DNA from: Zygnema cylindricum | Lineage: Eukaryota; Streptophyta; Zygnematophyceae; Zygnematales; Zygnemataceae | Direction: 5' to 3' | Length of the DNA: 64,000 bases | NCBI GenBank assembly: GCA_037447655.1 | Contig: JBBHKE010001435.1 | Location: 122,001 to 186,000 of the forward strand | In this document: positions 49,833-61,026 of the stretch, in pieces | Position numbering within the stretch: the first letter of the stretch is position 1 | Layout of the letters: each line of letters opens with the position of its first letter | Notes under the pieces: generated by a model | The model's input: the letters and a program-made list of their open reading frames with translations, nothing else | Told to the model about the DNA's origin: nothing | Databases searched by the model: none | Position numbers and translations under genes: made by a program

Positions 49833-50023
49833 CAGCTGCAAGTTACAAAGCTCTCTCTCTCTCTCTCACTCTCTTACTGATTTTAACACAATCTGATTGC
49901 AACTCAAAGTAAAGAGTGATGTACACGACAATGAGAACATGCTTTACTAACTTGCTACAAAAAAAAACGAAACTAACCAATACCGCAACAATATGATAAA
50001 CCAAATGCGTAGTTCCACGCACC
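49833..50023. other. Short spacer with CT microsatellite
   Basis: Target duplication, then (CT)n at about 49852-49872 and AT-rich sequence up to Copia G. No gene. Confidence 0.6.
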
Positions 50024-50967
50024 TGTTGAAGGTATTTTCTAGGTCTTAAATAGGAAAATGAACCTCTCATCGGCACCCATTCTTGTTGCAGTCACTGAAG
50101 AAAAGTGGGGAAGGTGGAGCCATGGCTGCCTAGGTTATTTGAAAGAGACAAGGAGGGGAAGGTAGTAATTTTTACCAAAAAGGTTTCACGGACCCATGAT
50201 TTGATATTGGTACCTGCCGTCCGTGAAAGTAGCCGTTAGCGTTGTCCTATAGTCTAGATACTGTGTTGAGATATATAGGGTGGGATAACTATTTCAACAT
50301 ATCTTAGGACATTAATCCGATTAAAAGAATTACAGTAAAAGGAAATAGAGACTAGTTGGAATATAGTGCGCACAAAACAAATGTACCGGACATTTGTTTT
50401 TAAACGGCTAGCATTAAAAACCGGTTTAGATCCAACGACACATATCATCGCCGTGATCCCGGAATGGCGGCTTTGGCGGTTTTTGGGCGTGATATGACGG
50501 GGCGCCACATGCCAAGATAGGATTGGGAAACGAGAATCTTGGAGAGCATGAGGACAAGTCCAAGGGAGACAGACGTCCACTCCATGGCCTTGTCGTACAC
50601 ATGCCGTACAGAAAAGACATCGGCCATAGTACCTTTTTGTACTGAACAGTCTTATGATTGGGCCGTACATCAATAGATAGGTGTTGTGAGAGGGGTTTAG
50701 GACTTAGAGGATTGAGGAAGTAGCCTCCTCTCTCCCAACAAGCTTGTATATAAATTGACATCTTTGCCACTTCCTAACTAATCGCCTAGTTGGGCGTTTT
50801 AAGTAAATCTTTTTGTTGCGGACTCAAGGGAGTCTAGACTGCACAGAGGTGAAGTCAAGTTGTCTGTTTGCCTACTTGTGTAACAGTGGTTCAAGGTGAA
50901 AGTGGGTTAGTCAATAACTACCTAGAGGCTTCTTGAATTCTGTAGTCCAATGGGGGACAAAATTGCA
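50024..50967 (+). repeat. Copia G 5' LTR
   Basis: 944 bp, TGTTGAAGGTATTTTC...AAATTGCA. Degenerate B-box region at 50196-50206, hairpin at about 50604-50645, TATATAAAT at about 50747, and stem-loops partly mutated at 50812-50855. Confidence 0.88.
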
Positions 50968-50982
50968 GGTTATGGGCCCACC
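50968..50982 (+). promoter_or_regulatory. Copia G primer-binding site (initiator tRNA-Met anticodon arm)
   Basis: GGTTATGGGCCCACC, the full 15-nt match, directly at the LTR edge. The ATG inside it starts MGPPSKVPIFNG in the gag frame. The LTR ATG used by other copies is out of frame here because of a 2-nt deletion. Confidence 0.82.
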
Positions 50983-51812
50983 CTCTAAGGTGCCCATCTT
51001 CAACGGATCTGGGTTCATTTATTAGGAAGCCACGATGACAGGGTCTTTGTGTGAAAAACGATACTGGGGTATTGTTAGTGGACAAGTAAAACGTCCATCT
51101 CAGGGAACCCCACCAAGGTTTGGTTGAGTGAGGTTTTCTGCAGCAGTATCTTCCTCAATAGAGGAGGCAAGCGACGCGGACAGCAGGGTGTCCAAAAAGG
51201 GGAAAGGGAAGGAGACACCTCTTACTCCTATCGCCAGGGTATTTGGAGCGGCGGCCGTGAAGACCGAGGAAAACGATATTCAAACGTTGGAATACACAAA
51301 CATGGCTGCCAGGTACTTCAATCTGAGGCATCTTACTCAACTTTCGCAACCTCCCATATTCACATTTTCAAGGTCGAGGAGTTGTGGGAGACCTTAGTGG
51401 AGATATATAGAGCCGGTACCATTCAGGAGCTCCAGTTGGCCGAGCAAAGGTTAGGGGAGTATACTTACAAAGGGGGGAAACTGTTAGACTACTGTAATGA
51501 CCTCTCTGTTTATATATTGAGATGGAGAGTGTCAGGTGGACCGGTACAATGAAGATGAAAGTCAACACCCTCATCATGAAGCTGCCAGATGAGTTTGAGA
51601 ACATAGTGTACCCAGTGCACGAAATGGATGATAATTCTTGGAAGTGGAATACAGTGGTTCGGATGATACTTGTGCAAGAGAACACTATTGAGATTCGGAG
51701 AGGAGGAAAGAGCATTTAGGTTCTAGCTGCCGGAATGGACCGGTGGGGAAGAATCCGAGGAAGCCGTACAGCAGCTTCAAAAGAGAAAGAGATCAGATTG
51801 GAGGATCGAGGA
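50976..51812 (+). pseudogene. Copia G: gag, with zinc knuckle deleted
   Basis: Starts MGPPSKVPIFNGSGFIY, then a stop, then frames 51128-51397, 51397-51552 and 51522-51719 that together cover the gag body (KKGKGKETPLTPIA, TIQELQLAEQRLGEYTYKGG, LIMKLPDEFENIVYPV, EIRRGGKSI-stop). The region that in sister copies holds CHFCKKPGHYMAEC and the protease DSGAS is missing at about 51800-51815. Confidence 0.85.
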
Positions 51813-53176
51813 CCTCCTTACCAAGCTAAGAAAGATCCGTACAGTAGAGATAGAGTATGGGGATGGGAGAGTACTTATTACAGATCTAGTGGGCTTGGTA
51901 GATTTGAAATTCTTAGTAGAGGGTAAGACTTTTTTACTCACCTACTCAGATGTACTCTACATTCTTGAGCTGAGCAAAAATCTTGCCTCTACTTCTATAT
52001 TAGATGATAAAGAATTTGGTATCTTCACTAGAAAGAGAGTCTTTACAGCTAAGTATGGGGACGAAGTTTACTTCACAGTAGATAAGGGTAGCCAAAAAAT
52101 GTTTAGGCTTAACTTGAGTAATGAAAAGAAGAGTGCTTACTATGTTGGTGTCCCAAACTTGATGATTTGGCATAAGCGGTTGGGGCATTTGCATTTTGAT
52201 AGGCTGAGGGAAATGAAGAGGCTTGGTGTAGTAGAAGGCTTTTAGTTTGGAGATAATGAAATGGTGGATGATTTTAGGGGTTGTGCCCAAGGTAAGGCTC
52301 ACAGACTTCCCTTTCCCAAAACTGCCACATATAGAGGTGAGAAAGTACTAGATCTGGTCCACACAAATATTTGGGGACCAGCATAGGTACCTTCGATAGG
52401 AGGTAAGAGGTTTATGATGACAATTAGAGATGACTGGTCTAGATACTCTAAAGTCTACTTCCTAAAAACAATGTCTGAAACACCAACTTACTTCAAATAA
52501 TACAAGGAGTGATAATGGGGGAGAGTATACCTTTAACCAGTTTGAGGAATACTTGAGGGATGAGGGAGTTCAACATCAGAAAACTGTACCGTATAATCTT
52601 GAACAAAATAGGGTAGCTGAGAGGTTGAACTGGACTCTAAGAGATAGCGTATGTAGTATGATAGCCGACCAGAAGATAGGAAAAAGGTGTTGGGTAGAAG
52701 CCATGAACTGTGCCAACTACATTAAGAATAGAGTCCTTACCTCAGCCGTGAAAATAATGACACCTTATGAGAGATGGGTTGGAAGAAAACTAGATATATC
52801 TCACCTGAAAGTATTCAGTAGTAAAGTTTATAGTCTTGATACAGATAGGAAAAGCTGGAAGCCAGATGCTAAAGGGAAACCGGGATATTTTTGTGGGATA
52901 TGATGAGGATGTCAAGGGATATAGAGTCTATAACTTAGCTAAAAAAAAAATCATTTTGGTAAAGCACCTATTTGTCATGGATGAAGGAAAGTCATTTGAT
53001 CCCTTCAAATACACCAAGAAGATAAGAATCAGTATTGAGTCCGAGAGTGAGGAGGACTCGAACCTTCCGGAAGGGACATGAGTGAATAAGTAATTGCAGA
53101 TTCAAGGGAGATCCAAGGTAAGGGAGATATACCAAAATCTCCCCATATCTCTATACATTCCGAGGAGACAGAGGAG
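51813..53176 (+). pseudogene. Copia G: protease tail and integrase
   Basis: From LRKIRTVEIEYGDGR, through frame 51889-52245 (ELSKNLASTSILDDKEF, LGHLHFDRLREMKRLG) to LVHTNIWGPA (first catalytic Asp changed to Asn) and DNGGEYTF. Frames 52553-52903 and 52836-53081 hold the Glu region (EQNRVAERLNWTL) and the C-terminal part (HLKVFSSKVYSLD, GYDEDVKGYRVYN). Several stops and a shift at about 52890. Confidence 0.85.
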
Positions 53177-54423
53177 TGTTGTTCATAGCCATTTTCAGCC
53201 ATGAATGTACCATCGGAAGCACCACAGACTACCCCAAAACAACCTCCTTTGATTCCACTCAGAATTCTACAGAATAACCAAACCAAGCTGAAACTACTCA
53301 ACCAGGTATTTCCTAGGCCACTAAGTATTTCCACCAATTTTCATATAACAATACCAAACCGAATAATCACAACACCCAGTCAAAGTTTAAGAACAACAGC
53401 TTGCTAGAACTTTGATAAATATGACCAACTTCATAATGAAGCCCCAAGCAAATTAGACACACAATAGGTCGGCAAATTTTCCACAATATTGCTAATACAA
53501 GGAGTAACACAAAAGCAAAATTTCAGATAATTCAGCCATTACATCTAAGAGCAATTCTCAGATGAAATTCCCAAAAAAGAGCAAAAACAGTTTCTGTCCA
53601 AAAAGTTCCTAAACCTGAAAAATGACTTAGTCCTACAAATATACACTAGAGCTTACAATTGTATTTACGGAGGCATAACAGCCGTACGTAATCAATAAAC
53701 TACCTGTATTAATGTGAGTATATCCGAATACTTTGAGATATGTCAGAATGAATAAATCTACACTAATAATTAATACACGTAGGACAAAAACATTGTTGTA
53801 ACTCTTTACGAACCTTACGAATTTTTTCAAATGAATCAGGACCGTCCAAGATAAATAACATGTGATGGACGCGATTTCGCGTCCCTCGCCAAATTGACCA
53901 AATTGATGGCGCTGCCGTCCGTAGCTCCAGTGGCGTCCAATTCATCACATGTTGACCGCCGCATTATGTTTAGTACGGCTGACATACAATGACAACACAT
54001 TCAATATTTCTCTTCCAAAAATGACGGCGGACTCCGTTCGCCTTCCACGTATTCTTTCATCACCAAAGATGAACCTCCACGTGTAAATCCGGTTCCCAAA
54101 TGAAACTGTACTTTTCTATCGGGAACAACCAATCTTGACTTCTTGACGGATTGACACGTGTGTTTGAAATGTACCGCTGTCCATTTCCCTTTACGCAAAC
54201 CGTACTTTCGTCTATGTTTCTGCGCTTCACTTGGAGTCCGATTCCGTATGTTCCAATACACTTAGTACCTAGTACACAAGCTGCTATGACTGCGATGTGA
54301 CCAGCACAGCATGACAACATGATATCTTTTTCATACACGCTGCTATGGTTGCGGTGTGACCAGTGTAGCATGGCAACATAACAATGTGATATAAAGAGGA
54401 CTAAAGGTTTCCAAAAACCAACA
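53177..54423. mobile_element. K: solo-LTR-like insertion in Copia G
   Basis: 1247 bp, starts TGTTGTTCATAGCC and ends CCAAAAACCAACA (TGTTG/CAACA ends). Perfect 5-bp target duplication AGGAG at 53172-53176 and 54424-54428. The interior is noncoding. An imperfect tandem duplication of about 62 bp (GCTGCTATGACTGCGATGTG / GCTGCTATGGTTGCGGTGTG) lies at about 54279-54400. It is unlike the other LTR families here, so its parent element is not in the window. Confidence 0.85.
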
Positions 54424-54428
54424 AGGAG

Positions 54429-55466
54429 GAGGAGCCGAATCGACTTCCAAGGATAGGTGAGCCGATGAGACAATGAGGAGAAACCCGAGGCTTCCCTCCA
54501 TTCCAACTTTAGACTTTGAGGGAGGACAAAGAAGCATCAAAAGGCTACAAGAAAAAAAGGCCGCTCACAAGGTAACTAAGCTGTCTCACCCTGATGAGCA
54601 TCAGCCATACTCGGAGGTAATGGAGAGTCCGGAGAAAGACAGATGGGTTAGAGCCATAAATGATGAGATAGCCTCCATCATGGAAGCGAATACTTGGGAG
54701 GTGTTGGACTGTCCTCCGGACAGAAAACTGATTGGGTGCAAATGGGTGTCTAAACTAAAAGTGAACGAAGATAATACCATTGTGAGATATAAGGCTCGGT
54801 GTGTTGCAAAGGAGTTCACCCAAAAGGAGGGAATAGACTATGAGGAGACTTTTGCTGCCGTGGTTAGGTTCCCATCCGTAAAGATTCTTCTCAGTCTAGC
54901 TGCAGCGAAAGACATGGAAAACCCTAAAGCAGGCTCCCAAACAATGGAATAAGAAACTAGATGAGTTTCTCACCGGTTTTGGATATATTCGGATCAGTTC
55001 TCACCATTCTATTTGTATGTTTGAGGATGAGAATGGTGTTATTTTCATTGCAATTTATGTGGATGATTTGCTGGTGTTAAGCAAGTCTATGGAAAAGATC
55101 AATAAGCTAAAGAAAGATCTTAAAAGCAGATTTGACATGAAGGATTTAGGGAAGGCAAAAAACATCTTGCGAAATCAAATGGAAAGAGATAGGGGGAGAA
55201 AGATTATCATACTTACTCAGAAAGAAGCTATAGGAAATATGCTATAGGAAATATGCTTGAAAAATTCCAGATGGAAAAGGCAAACACTTGTACCACTCCT
55301 ATGGACTTGAAAAAAGTAAGTGATGGGAGGGAAGAAGGAGAGTGATAATCTTAAATGATCAGATGAGTCCAGAAGAAAGACAGTTTATGAAGTCTATTCC
55401 TTACATGCAGGTTCTAAGAAGCTTAATCTACTGTATGAACTGTACTAGACCGGACATAGTAGTTGG
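54429..55466 (+). pseudogene. Copia G: reverse transcriptase and start of RNase H
   Basis: The frame 54473-54952 gives RLPSIPTLDFEGGQRS, NTWEVLDCPPDRK and YKARCVAKEFTQKEGIDYEET. A deletion at about 54920 removes the KTAFLHGELEEEIF segment, joining to KQAPKQWNKKLDEF. Frame 55017-55247 carries IYVDDLLVLSK. A short duplication GCTATAGGAAATAT (about 55226-55255) breaks the frame. EERQFMKSIPYMQV and MNCTRPDIV follow up to the MITE. Confidence 0.87.
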
Positions 55467-55640
55467 TAGTGTTGGGTATCGAGGACCATTTGCCGATATT
55501 CGATATTATATCGAATTTCAGGTACCCGATAATCGATATATCGCTTTGATATATCGAATTTCAAATTATCGCGATACATCGCCAATGTATCGTATCGTCG
55601 ACATATCGAAGCTTCTTAAAAAAAAATAATCTTGCTAGTC
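55467..55640. mobile_element. MITE-like segment, same family as the one at 15091
   Basis: It starts TAGTGTTGGGTATCGAGGACCATTTGCC and continues with CGATATTCGATATTATATCG text, aligning with the left half of the hAT-type MITE. The right terminal repeat is not clear, so the end is approximate. Confidence 0.65.
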
Positions 55641-55795
55641 AATTCTCGAAAGAAGACAAGTACAGCTGTTAAAGTGGTGGAGGATGTTTTTTTTTTTCAC
55701 GGAAACTGCGAATCGGAAACCGTAAATGGATTAATTGAGAATTGATGAGCTGCAGGTGCTACAACTACATGCCGCTGCAGGGAGAACTAGTGTTA
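55641..55795. other. Short unassigned junction sequence
   Basis: Noncoding between the MITE and Copia H, including a T run at 55688-55700. It ends ACTAGTGTTA, which may be a broken MITE terminus. Confidence 0.4.
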
Positions 55796-56868
55796 TGCAA
55801 TTCTGTGTCCTCCATTGGACTACAAAATTCAGGAAGCCTCTAGATAGTATTTAACTAACCCACTTCAAGCCACAACCACTGCTGCCGAAAAAGGCAAACT
55901 GACAATTTGACTACACCCCTGTGCAGCCTGGACTCCCCTGAGTCCGTAGCAAAAAGAATTTTTTTCACTGAATACCGCCAACCAACCGATAAGTTATAGG
56001 GTGGCAAAGATGCCAATTTATACAAACTCTCAAAGAGAGAGAGGACTATCTACTTGATTTTTCCTAAGTCCTAGTTTTTCCTAGTTCTCTCTCACAACCC
56101 CTATCTATTGCCCGTACGAACCAATCAGAACACTGTACAGTACTAGAAAGTACTTGTGCCGATATACTTTTTGTACAGCCTTTGTACGACATGGCCATTA
56201 GGCGGAAGCGTGTCTATTTTCCACTCGTCCGTACGTTCCTCGGAATTCCCGCGACCGAATGTCATCTCTCCACGTGGCGCCAGGTCATGCCACGTCACTA
56301 AATGCCAAAGTGACCATTCCGGGATTTCGGCGATGATGTGCGCCGTTAGATTTGACGCGAAACGGAATCTCAGCGGTAATAAATACTTGCGAAATTTTTG
56401 TTTCGCTGTCGAAAACAAACTGCGGAATATCCGTTTCAATTTTAGTACAGTACTTCGTATTTCGTAAAACTGTATCTGTGTGTGTCGTAAAGAGTTTCAG
56501 TTAAATGATTTTTGTATAACACAATAGTTTAAATATTAATGAAACCCTATATCTCCTAACGGACTTCTACGACTGATTGGTTAGAGCTAACAGCTACGCC
56601 GCGCTCTGCCTGTCGGGGGTTTGAGTCCTGCCGAACTCAACCTTTTGTTGAGAGTGACTTAAGTCACTCTTTAGTCCTTCCTATGGAGTTGAGGCAGCCA
56701 TGGCTCCATCGCTCTCTCTCTCCTCCAGTGACTACAACAAGTATGGGGGTAAGAGATAAAAGATGCGGGTAAGAGATAAAAGATGGAGGCAGGCTGCCTA
56801 CATTTTCTTTATATGTTTTCCGCTAATTAATTTAGACCTAGAAAATACAAAAACTACTTATTTCAACA
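55796..56868 (-). repeat. Copia H left (3') LTR
   Basis: 1073 bp. It has an extra ~24-bp tandem duplication (GGGTAAGAGATAAAAGATG repeated, 56745-56785) that accounts for the length difference from the right LTR. TATA-like TTTATACAAAC (minus TATAAA) near 56019. tRNA-like module at 56561-56640. Confidence 0.92.
56561..56640 (+). promoter_or_regulatory. tRNA-like A/B-box module in the left LTR of Copia H
   Basis: A box TGGTTAGAGCT at 56578-56588 and B box GGTTTGAGTCC (one mismatch to GGTTCGANTCC) at 56618-56628. Antisense to the element. Confidence 0.65.
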
Positions 56869-56881
56869 CTCCTCTAATTTT

Positions 56882-57610
56882 CTAGTCTATTTTTAACTTT
56901 TCTTTTAATCCACATTTTTCCCTACAATATTTTAACTTTGGAGAGGGCACAGGTTTGGTCATCATGTCAGCCACCATTTCCTCATCAGATCTATATTCAA
57001 GATTCACTATTTTATTCTCCACTATTTCTCTTACAAAACTTAATCTTATGTCCATATGTTTAGCCTTAAAATGGTGTTTTGGATTGGCTGCAATTGCTAT
57101 GGCCGCTTGATTATCACAAAACACTTCATGCACTCCCTCCTTCATATACCCCAATTCTAGCAGCAAGGACTTGACCCACATCAACTCTTTCACAACACAA
57201 CAAGAGGCCATGTACTCAGCCTCCATAGTGGACTGAGCAACCACCTTTTGTTGCTTACTGCTCCAACAGCAAGCACCCTCCCCAACATACAACACATACC
57301 CAAAAGTGCATCGTCTCATAGGTGCGTCCCCATAACTCGCGTCACTCCAAGTAGTGATGTTAGTGTGCTCCCCTCCCAAATGTAACCATAACTCTCTAGT
57401 TCCCACCAGATGTCTCATGACTCTCTGGGCTGCCTCCAAGTCTCTCTTCCTAGGATCATTAAGACGACTATTGAGTACTCGAACTGCTGCCGCTATGTCT
57501 GGCCTGGTACAGTTCATAAAATAGATTAAACCTCCTACGACCTGTCTATAAGGGATAGACTTCATAAACTCTCTCTCCTCTGGACTCATCTGATCGTCTA
57601 AGATCGTCAC
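56882..57610 (-). CDS. Copia H: RNase H domain
   Basis: Open for 242 codons: EEREFMKSIPYRQVVGGLIY, MNCTRPDIAAAVRVLNS, WSDASYGDAPMRRC, STMEAEYMASC, CDNQAAIAIAANPKHHF and the normal end CGLKEKLKID-stop. Nearly identical to the partial copy at 63362-63997. Confidence 0.92.
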   Translation of the reverse strand: MTILDDQMSPEEREFMKSIPYRQVVGGLIYFMNCTRPDIAAAVRVLNSRLNDPRKRDLEAAQRVMRHLVGTRELWLHLGGEHTNITTWSDASYGDAPMRRCTFGYVLYVGEGACCWSSKQQKVVAQSTMEAEYMASCCVVKELMWVKSLLLELGYMKEGVHEVFCDNQAAIAIAANPKHHFKAKHMDIRLSFVREIVENKIVNLEYRSDEEMVADMMTKPVPSPKLKYCREKCGLKEKLKID

Positions 57611-57639
57611 ACCTCCTTCTACACTCCCATAACTTACTT

Positions 57640-58449
57640 TTTAAAGTCAATGGGAGTAGTACAACTCTTAGGATTTTCCATCTAGAATTTCTCAAGCATA
57701 TTTCCTATTGCTTCTTTCTGATTAAGTCTGATGTTCTTCTTCCCCCTATCTCTCTCCATTTGGATCCCCAAAATATATTTTGCCTCCCCTAAATCCTTCA
57801 TATCAAATCTGCCCCTAAGATCTTTCTTTAGCCTATTGATCTTCTCTAAAGACTTACTTAACACAAGCAGATCATCCACATAAATTGTAATAAAAATGAC
57901 ACCATTCTCATCTTCAAACATATAGATAGAATGGTCAGAGCTGATACGGATATATCCCAGATTGGTGAGAAACTCATCTAGTTTCTTATTTCACTGTCGG
58001 GGAGCCTGCTTTAGTCCATATAAGGATTTTATGAGCCTGCAGACTTTGCTCTCTTCTCCTTCTTCCACGAACCCCTCGGGTTGCCTCATGAAAATTTCTT
58101 CCTCTAACTCACCATTAAGAAAAGTTGTCTTAATGTCCATCTGATGGATTTCCATGTCTTCCGCTGCTGTCAGACTGAGGAGAATCCTTACTGAGGGGAA
58201 CCGAACAACTGGATCAAAGGTCTCCTCATAGTCAATCCCCTCCTTTTGGGTGAACCCCTTTGCTACCAATCGAGCCTTATATCTCTCAATGGTATTATCT
58301 GGGTTCAGTTTTAGTTTAAATACCCATTTACACCCAATAGGTTTTATATCTGGGGGGCAATCCGCTAGTTCCCAAGTATTTGCTTCCATGATAGAAGCCA
58401 TCTCATCATTTATGGCTCTAATCCATCTTTCTTTCTCTGGACTATTCAC
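57640..58449 (-). pseudogene. Copia H: reverse transcriptase
   Basis: The frame 58449-57991 gives NTWELADCPPDIKPIGCKWV, YKARLVAKGFTQKEGIDYEE and DIKTTFLNGELEEEIFMRQP up to KQAPRQ. A TGA replaces the Trp before NKKLDEF. Frame 57921-57682 has ITIYVDDLLVLSK and LGEAKYILGIQMERD. A stop after NMLEKF precedes the RNase H part. Confidence 0.9.
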
Positions 58450-58509
58450 TGCCTCCGAGTAAGACTGAGGCTCATCTGGGTGAGATAGCTTAGTTACCTT
58501 ATGCGCGGC

Positions 58510-59925
58510 TTATTTTTCCTGTATCCTTTTGCTGCTCCTCTTTCCTCCCTCAAACTCCGAAGTTGGAATAGATGGAAGTTTTTGATTTCTTCTCACTGTC
58601 TCATCGGCTCCCTTGTCCATGGAAGCCGGTTCCTGTCCCGCTTCTTCTATCTCCTCGAAGTCCATAGGAGTATGTGAGGCCTTCGGTGAGTCTCTTGCAT
58701 CTTGGATCTCCCCTGAATTTGCAATCACGGTTTCACTCATGTCCCTTTCGAGAATGACCGAGTTCTCCTCACTTCCGAACTCAAATCTGATTTTTATCTT
58801 CTTTGTATATTTGAAGGGGTCAAATGACTTCCCTTCATCCATGACAACTAAGTGTTTGACCAGAATGATATCTATCTTTGCTATGTCATAGACTCTATAT
58901 CCTTTAACATCCTCATCTTATCCCACAAAGCATCCAGGTTTTCCCTTAGCATCTAGTTTCCAGTTTTTCATATCCGTGTCAAGACTATAAACTTGGCTAC
59001 CGAATACTTTAAGGTGTGAGATATCTGGTTTCCTCCCAAACCATCTCTCGTAAGGTGTCACTCCCTTTATAGCTGAGGCATAGACTCTATACTTAATGTA
59101 GTTGGCACAGTTCATTGCTTCTGCCCAAAATCTCTTTCCTATTTTCTTGTCGGCCAACATACTGCATACACTATCTCCTAGTGTTCGATTAAACCTCTCA
59201 ACTACCCCATTTTGTTCCGGGTTATATTGTGCTGCACTCCCTCATCTCTCAGATATTCCTCAAACTTGTTAGAGGTATATTACCCCCCATTATCACTCCT
59301 TATCCTCCTAATGGGGGTTTCATGCAACTTCTCACCCCAGGCTTCATATTATTTGAAGTAAGTTGATGCTTCACACTTTGTTTTCAGAAAGTAGACTATA
59401 GAGTACCTAGACCAGTCATCGGTTATTTTCATCATAAACCTCTTTCCTCCAACCGAAGGTACTTTTGCAGGTCCCGAAATATATGTGTGGACCAAATCTA
59501 ACACTTTCTCACCTCTATATGTGGTGGCTTTGGGAAAGGGAAGTCTGTGAGCCTTACCTTGAGCACAACCACTACAATCATCCATCATTTCATTATCCCC
59601 AAACTGAATGCCTTCTACTGCCCCAAGCTTTTTCATTTCCCTCAACCTATCAAATTGCACATGCCCCAAGCGCTTATGCCAAATCATCATCTTAGGAACA
59701 CCAACATAATAAGCATTCTTCTTTTCATTACTCAGGTTGAGCCTAAACATTCCTTGGCTACCTTTATCTGCCGTGAAGTAAACTTCATCCCCATACTTAG
59801 CTGTAAAGACTCCCTTTCGAGTGAAGGTATCAAACTCTTTGTCATCTAACACAGACGTAGAGACAAGATTTTTACTTAGTTGAGAAAATGTAGAGTACAT
59901 CTGAGAATGTAAGCATAGAAGTCTT
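58510..59925 (-). pseudogene. Copia H: integrase
   Basis: From the edge of solo LTR I: LSKNLVSTSVLDDKEF, LGHVQFDRLREMKKLG, CSGCAQGKAHRLPF, VLDLVHTYISGPA (first Asp reads Tyr) and FMMKITDDWSRYS. A damaged stretch around 59200-59350 contains DNGG and the Glu region. Then SHLKVFGSQVYSLD (59160-58918) and MDEGKSFDPFKYTKKIK through the linker to 58510. At least four stops. Confidence 0.87.
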
Positions 59926-61021
59926 TGAAATTCTATGGGCTCTATTGCCCACAGAATTCGCAGATCCAAAAGAAGCTAATCTAGATAGTGCCGACTCCAA
60001 GTTGATATAAACCCAAATAAATGATCCCTTGATAATAAAAACCCCAATACAACTTCACCTCGTGAAGATAAGACCTTGTGTGTGCTCAGTTCTACCACAG
60101 AATGCAAAGCTTGAATATGTGTTTTGGACAGTATTCCCCACTTTGACTTTCCCACTGAATAAGTGTCACCCTGACACGCAAAAAACTTTGCCCGACTACA
60201 CCCCTGTGTAGCCTAGACTCCCCTGAGTCCGCAGCAAAAAGAATTACTGAATTTGCCCACCCGAGCATTACGTTATGGCTGGTCAAAGATGACCTTTATA
60301 GTTACAAGCTCTCTTAGAGAGAGGTTCCGAAATATCACTAAGTCTTAGTCTGCCTACTCATGACTACCTAATACTAAACCCTAGTCGAATAGGAACACTA
60401 TATAGTACAAGAAGGTACGATGGGCGATGTACTTATTGTACGACCATTGTACGACATGGTCTACAAGGTGACATGTGCCAAATCGGGAGCCATGGTTCCT
60501 CCTCCTATCTTCTCCGGTGTCAAATAATGTGGCGCCACGTGGTACCGCGTGACGCTATCCCCAAAGGCCGCCAAAAGCTTATTGCGGGTAGCGGCTGTAA
60601 TTGTGGCCGTCTGATCAATTGTATTTTTACGGCTTCGATTCGTTTCCATCCATCAAATGATTAATGCGCGTTTTCGTTAGTCTGCTGCGAATTAGTCCTT
60701 TGAATCAATAGGTAAATATGCGTGAAACGTCCACGTGTATCGTTTTGATAGTAACTTAATAGATAAGGCGTTGGTACATTAAGTAGCCTACAGACCCTGG
60801 TTCAAATCTGGCCAGTGGCAGTATTTTGCTAAAACTAGTAAAACACTTTCTAATTCAATCTGCCTCGTTCTAAATGATGTGGCAACCATGGCGTGCCTTA
60901 GGTCCTCTTTTTCTCTCTCTTTACATTCTAACTAAAATATAGAAGTGAACTAATAGTCACCTCTTTTCAACACTCTATTTATTTTTCCAATATAGACCTA
61001 GAAAATACATAAATTTCAACA
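59926..61021 (-). mobile_element. Solo LTR I (Copia) inside Copia H
   Basis: 1096 bp, TGAAATTCTATGGGCTC...ATAAATTTCAACA on plus, flanked by perfect 5-bp target duplication GTCTT at 59921-59925 and 61022-61026. Belongs to the J/F LTR type. Hairpin GTACAAGAAGG...TACTTATTGTAC near 60405-60441. tRNA-like module at 60745-60825. Confidence 0.93.
60745..60825 (+). promoter_or_regulatory. tRNA-Arg-like A/B-box module in solo LTR I
   Basis: TAATAGATAAGGCGTTGG (A-box part at 60760-60771) resembles the D arm of plant tRNA-Arg. B box GGTTCAAATCT at 60799-60809 has a T-arm-like context (CCTGGTTCAAATCTGG). Spacing is short but within the tRNA range. Acceptor arms do not pair well. Confidence 0.6.
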
Positions 61022-61026
61022 GTCTT

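Larger units (their letters stand above)
50024..55466 (+). mobile_element. Copia G: decayed element, 3' end lost
   Basis: 5' LTR at 50024-50967, then gag, integrase, RT and the start of RNase H. There are internal deletions (zinc knuckle and most of protease; part of RT), a 1.25-kb LTR-like insertion (K) and a MITE that cuts it at 55466. No 3' LTR of G follows; Copia H begins instead. Confidence 0.85.
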
